This document shows, one piece after another, positions 61,801 through 64,000 of a stretch of DNA of 64,000 nt (positions within the stretch are counted from its first letter, which is position 1; the number at the start of each line of letters is the position of its first letter). Origin of the DNA: Bostrychus sinensis. Its lineage: Eukaryota; Chordata; Actinopteri; Gobiiformes; Eleotridae. The notes under the pieces are model-generated. The model made no database searches. It had not been told where the DNA came from and saw only the letters and a list, made by a program, of their open reading frames with translations. The position numbers and the translations under genes were made by a program. The stretch covers positions 25,993,206-26,057,205 of the forward strand of contig CM036252.1 in NCBI GenBank assembly GCA_020698575.1, in the 5' to 3' direction.

Positions 61801-63792
61801 GTAAAATATAAAATGTATATCCAGCTCTTGTTTGTATTTTTGTAGAAAAGAAGACGACAGAGTAACTCTTGTGCATTGTTGTGAGTGGTCTGTTTCACCC
61901 ACGGGGGATAGGAGTGACGTTTTGTGGGCGTTCCCACCGTTGCTGTATTTGATATAAATGATTGGATATAAGACAGCCAATCAGAAACATTTGTGAATCC
62001 CAGTCTGTGATTGGCTGTGCTGCTCGCAACAATCGTAGTTTGCCCTGTGCCACCTCGAGCGAGCGCAGAGCCAGAGTCGCGAGAAGAAATGAGGTGTCGT
62101 GCGAGCAAAGATGTTGCGCGAGCGGGCATCCACGTACTCGCGCACCTAGGTAGACTTTGAGCGAGCGTGTAGGCAGAGTTGCGCGCGCACGGAACAAAGA
62201 TTTGTGTGCTCAAATTATTATTCTCTTTTCAAATGGTAAAGTATGCGCTCGCGACACTCACACTACGTGCGCTCAACACTCACTCTTCACACGCACGAAG
62301 GTGGAACAAATATCGCTCCATAGGAGAGTAGTTTAGGAGTTTTAGAACTGCACAATATGAGAAAAACATGCAATTACTATGTTGAATACTTCAATAAGGA
62401 TATGGCCATATTTTGATATAGTTTTTTGTACTATTAATAGTAGTTCATTTAAATTAAAGCAGAAATGTAACAACCTGTATTTACAAGTCAAAAACTTAAA
62501 ATTAAACTAGAACCAAACTAGGGATAAACGAGGACTAAACCAAGGTACATTTTTCATTCAAGATTCTGACAGTGTAAATCTCTGTCTGATAGAGGACCAT
62601 GTTATTGCGATATGGATATTGCATTTGCTGATATAGTGAAGACAATAAATTTGGGATATATTGTGCAGCTCTATTGCAGTTCATGAAACACAGTAGTGCA
62701 ATGGGTGATGACTGGGGCAGAATTGGATAGACCAGACCTATTTACTTTTATAGCAAAATGAGAGGTGTCTGATGGTCTTGCCTGTACCACTTTAGGATTG
62801 CTGCCAAATCAACGCTGGCAAGATCTGTTTAAAGCTGGCATATTTCCCTGACACAGAAACACATACATTTACATTTGTATGCTGATGTTTCTAATATAAA
62901 CACTTTTTTTCACAGTTTGATTTATACACTATTTTACCATGTGACTGGGGAGTGTAAAAAAAATGAGTAAGACTTATGACAGCAGTTAGTTTTATTATTT
63001 ATAATGATTATAAACAAGAGGAAAGACAGATTGCTATAGAGAGAGAGAGTGGGTGCATGTGCGTGTGTGACCTCCTGCTCCAATGGTAATTCATCACACT
63101 GTGTTTAGACTGGAAAGCGGTTCCATGTGAAACGGGCCTCTCCTAACCTGCCTCTTAAATGACACCATTTTAAGTCACTAAAAATAACTTAATGGAAACA
63201 ACATGGCACGTTATTGAAGAGCTGCATGATTTAAAACATAATGGTTCGATCTCGCACAAAGCTTTGCGAGAGAGAGCTTCACTCATTTTCTCCATTAGTT
63301 TTGTATAGGGTTTCTTTGCCTATGAGGTCGGAGAGGTCAAGAAAGCTAAACATATTCGTCTTCGGGCCAGCAGCTTGACAGAGATTCACAGCACGACTCT
63401 CAGTAAGTGCTTATGTCTGAACGCCAGCCAAGATATAGTTTTTGCTGGAGCCCAAGTTGAATGTCTTTGAAAATCCTGGGAGTTTAAATTGCTCCGGACG
63501 TCTTTGAACCTGCCAAATATGCAGGGATTAGGGCTGGGAGACTTTGAAGGGGTGAAGAGTTTCAGGGCGAGGTGGGGCGAGCAGTGGACGCACCGGAGAA
63601 ACCTGCTTTGCTTCAGGCTGTACCTGAGAAAAAAATAAAAGAGAAAACTGCACTGACCTTTGAGGGCTGGAAGCTTTTGCTCTTCTTGGGGTCGGAGGAG
63701 AAGGAAGAAGAGGTCAGAGAGCTGTTGGGGAGCGTAGGCAGCTTGAGGTGCTGTCCGAACAGGGATGTGGAGCCTTCCTGCATTACCATCAC
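46676..63792 (-). CDS. mllt3: AF9 / MLLT3, YEATS-domain transcription elongation factor (3' eight exons, 5' end outside window)
   Basis: Eight exons (63792-63658, 58119-57553, 51260-51191, 49768-49624, 49358-49262, 49148-49080, 48986-48915, 46807-46676) join in phase into 428 residues. Features in order: an ENL-like Ser/Pro linker; a Lys/Ser-rich disordered region with KESKSAF, RKPKENQPLRD and the basic NLS-like KKRKK; TLPPFQELVDPNDSDMED; SEQPSPASSSSSS; an acidic stretch DDNDDDSEDEDDQD; VSLSDGSESDSSSS; and a C-terminal ANC1-homology domain ending FDLCSLDRSTVRKLQSYLE. These words match AF9 rather than its paralogue ENL. AF9 reads acyl-lysine with its YEATS domain (off the right edge) and recruits AF4/P-TEFb or DOT1L through the C-terminal domain. 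The gene is convergent with h2az1. Confidence 0.95.
46808..48914 (-). other. mllt3 intron (2.1 kb) between the last two exons
   Basis: No further exon is recognised. A stretch at about 47240-47540 is non-repetitive and could be conserved non-coding sequence. Its open frames on both strands have no domain. A 'cagtgattctcatttggtgg' word at about 48202 resembles a hAT terminus. Confidence 0.5.
48915..48986 (-). CDS. mllt3: mllt3 exon G (start of ANC1-homology domain)
   Basis: 24 codons, AYLDELVELHKRLMTLREGH then ILQQ. Acceptor tttcctag, donor gtgagc. This is the first helix of the AHD, which folds on binding AF4, DOT1L, BCOR or CBX8. A Gly stands where mammalian AF9 has Arg (LREGH versus LRERH). 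Confidence 0.96.
49080..49148 (-). CDS. mllt3: mllt3 exon F (ILEVKSP..)
   Basis: 23 codons, ILEVKSPNKQSRQEKSKNME then CDK. The acceptor is tgtcag at 49154-49149; the nearer TAG would put a stop in frame, so the upstream AG is used. The donor gtgcat is weaker than consensus. Confidence 0.92.
49262..49358 (-). CDS. mllt3: mllt3 exon E (VSLSDGSESD..)
   Basis: 97 bases completing Arg, then VSLSDGSESDSSSSPPPSR, HEAPPLLKTTNNQ. Acceptor tgctcag, donor gtaaga. The phase checks with exons D and F. Confidence 0.95.
49624..49768 (-). CDS. mllt3: mllt3 exon D (acidic region)
   Basis: 145 bases completing the split codon to V, then LGPLQSVMQDLHSDDNDDD, SEDEDDQDMESDVERP and a His-rich tail HTHHLSHHHQR. 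Acceptor gtgttacag, donor gtagcg. Matches AF9 GPLRSIMKDLHSDDNEEES; the His-rich end looks lineage-specific. Confidence 0.95.
49769..51190 (-). other. mllt3 intron (1.4 kb)
   Basis: Contains a short (CAA)n tract near 49775-49792 and otherwise AT-rich sequence without recognisable features. Confidence 0.55.
51191..51260 (-). CDS. mllt3: mllt3 exon C (SEQPSPASSS..)
   Basis: 70 bases, phase 0 in, one base over. The peptide is SEQPSPASSSSSSGFAPTHH then KRQ. Acceptor gttcatag, donor gtaact. Matches the AF9 SEQPSPASSSSSS segment. Confidence 0.93.
51261..57552 (-). other. mllt3 intron (6.3 kb)
   Basis: No exon recognised; codon phase joins the flanking exons directly. Contains the repeat at 53148-53470, short (TAAA)n/(TA)n near 54692-54727, a GGATAA-type minirepeat near 55511-55537, and a pyrimidine-rich C tract at 56163-56187. 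The 155-codon plus-strand frame at 55695-56162 has no recognisable domain. Confidence 0.5.
53148..53470 (+). repeat. DNA-transposon-like repeat (AAAGGGGCTATATTATGC head)
   Basis: Starts with TTTAAAGGGGCTATATTATG and continues with 'aaaatcgacttt' and a GC-rich 'ctgaccacgcctctcccc' segment, a pattern of a widespread fish MITE. No matching right terminus was found, so it is truncated or decayed. Confidence 0.5.
57553..58119 (-). CDS. mllt3: mllt3 exon B: large Lys/Ser-rich exon with NLS
   Basis: 189 codons, phase 0 at both ends, acceptor aacccatag, donor gtgagt. It begins DGSKGSSALLTTATTTSTNS, then SFSKIHKPSKDHKDKPPKD, the AF9 words KESKSAF, SRKPKENQPLRD, PKMGFKEPKSLSKD, the basic TKKRKKG, and STLPPFQELVDPNDSDMEDH. 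The long poly-serine run that mammalian AF9 has near the start of this region is represented only by the short Thr/Ser/Asn stretch. A frame starting at the internal Met (57999) and running past the donor is not a separate gene. Confidence 0.95.
58120..60516 (-). other. mllt3 intron, part left of the palindrome
   Basis: No exon recognised. Non-repetitive sequence at about 59140-59560 could be regulatory. A LINE-type tail lies at 60105-60335. Confidence 0.5.
60105..60335 (+). repeat. Fish LINE-type 3' tail (ending GGCTATATAAATAAATG)
   Basis: TCTCTGAGGTTTTTC near the start, then GTAAAGCCCTTTAAGGTGAT and TTGGGCTATATAAATAAATG with a TGAATTGA end. This is the common tail of a dispersed fish retroelement. 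Confidence 0.6.
60517..62320. mobile_element. 1.8-kb near-perfect palindromic foldback element in an mllt3 intron
   Basis: The left end TGGAGCGATATTTGTTCCAC is the exact inverse of the right end (…CAAATATCGCTCCA). The two arms stay complementary for about 860 bases around a centre at 61418, with a spacer of only about 100 bases. Paired positions sum to 122837 both at the tips and near the centre, so there is almost no net length difference between the arms. TA flanks both ends (60515-60516, 62321-62322), as a TA target site would. The outer arms are strikingly CpG-rich (GCTCGCG, GCGCGC words). A 192-codon frame appears on each strand (60624-61202 and 61635-62213) simply because the arms mirror each other; no transposase domain is seen. 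Confidence 0.85.
62343..62673 (-). mobile_element. hAT-like MITE, GGGCTGCACAATAT family (copy 3)
   Basis: The left end TAGAACTGCACAATAT and right end ATATATTGTGCAGCTCTA are diverged versions of the copy 1 termini. Internal 'attgcgatatggatattgc' and 'actatgttgaatac' words match copy 1 inverted and copy 2 direct. It sits only about 20 bases from the palindromic element. No clear target duplication remains. Confidence 0.65.
62674..63657 (-). other. mllt3 intron, part right of the palindrome
   Basis: No exon is recognised. Non-repetitive sequence at about 63190-63510 might be regulatory. Confidence 0.45.
63658..63792 (-). CDS. mllt3: mllt3 exon A: 45-codon ENL-like linker exon
   Basis: The acceptor ttgcgcag and donor gtcagt bound exactly 45 codons in phase 0 at both ends: VMVMQEGSTS..., LKLPTLPNSS..., SSDPKKSKSFQPSK. 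The VMVM.EG and LPT.P..S.FSDPKK.K patterns match the linker right after the YEATS domain of ENL/MLLT1. Mammalian AF9, as recalled, passes straight from the YEATS domain to the poly-Ser region here. Because both sides are phase 0, skipping it would leave the protein in frame. Confidence 0.88.
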
Positions 63793-64000
63793 CTGCGCAA
63801 GGAGAAGCACCGTTATGACAAGCTCAAAAAAAAAAAAAGAAGAAAAAAAAAAAGTCTGTTGCAGTGGAAAAAGTAACAGTCGATATTAATGCGATATACC
63901 AGGATTTTTAAGCAATGTAGAGATCTTGGACAGATTTGGAAAACTTTGCACAGCTGTGAGAAAAGACTTTAAACAAACATCTTTCCTCAACAGACTAGTT
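63793..64000 (-). other. mllt3 intron preceding the ENL-like exon (runs off right edge)
   Basis: Intron upstream (in the gene's sense) of the exon at 63658-63792, with A-rich tracts at 63825-63853. No upstream YEATS exon falls inside the window. Confidence 0.6.

Noticed and set aside
46676..63792. Identification as MLLT1 (ENL) instead of MLLT3 (AF9)
   Set aside because: The first exon here is ENL-like, but the other seven match AF9 wording much better (SEQPSPASSSSSS, LHSDDN, SLSDGSESD, LLKT.NNQILEVKSP, FHITNTTFDFDLCSLD).
1..64000. CRISPR arrays, prokaryotic operons, phage or intact viral genes
   Set aside because: None seen. The window is intron-bearing vertebrate DNA, and repeats are microsatellites and transposon relics.

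Overview
This window is vertebrate nuclear DNA, most likely from a teleost fish. Genes are split by many GT-AG introns, coding density is very low, and most non-genic sequence is AT-rich with microsatellites and many small non-autonomous DNA transposons (hAT-like and piggyBac-like) plus degraded LINE/SINE tails of types common in ray-finned fish. No operon, phage, CRISPR or bacterial-type system was seen.

Three protein-coding genes can be supported by reading exons, splice sites and codon phase. (1) An LRCH-family gene (leucine-rich repeat plus calponin-homology protein, best fit lrch4) lies on the minus strand. Coding exon 1 is at 24335-24506, the beginning of exon 2 is at 1-51, and they are separated by an intron of about 24.3 kb. 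(2) A complete h2az1 gene (histone variant H2A.Z.1, 128 aa) lies on the plus strand in five coding exons at 33952-34947. It has a compact promoter (E2F-like site, two reversed CCAAT boxes, TATA-like element) and an AATAAA signal at 35180. (3) The 3' part of mllt3 (AF9, a super elongation complex / DOT1L-binding YEATS protein) lies on the minus strand in eight exons from 63792 down to the stop at 46676. Its YEATS-domain exons lie beyond the right edge. lrch4 and h2az1 are divergent; h2az1 and mllt3 are convergent.

Region by region: 1-24334 is lrch4 intron 1, with a hAT element with perfect 8-bp target duplications (525-1513), another hAT MITE (9083-9522), a LINE ORF2 remnant (13711-13857) and simple repeats. 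24335-33950 is intergenic, with a dense cluster of MITEs between 28 and 32 kb and some possible conserved non-coding stretches. 33.6-35.2 kb is h2az1. 35.9-46.6 kb is intergenic, with a piggyBac-type element (35951-37198), a hAT MITE (40835-41182) and LINE tails. 46.6-64 kb is mllt3; its 5.5-kb intron carries a striking 1.8-kb near-perfect palindrome (60517-62320).

The observations most worth a second look are the giant palindrome inside an mllt3 intron, a 45-codon phase-0 exon in mllt3 that resembles the paralogue ENL/MLLT1 rather than mammalian AF9, the virtual absence of the AF9 poly-serine tract, and related hAT MITEs whose target duplications still match at about 6 of 8 bases. All family assignments come from reading and memory of protein families; no database search was run.
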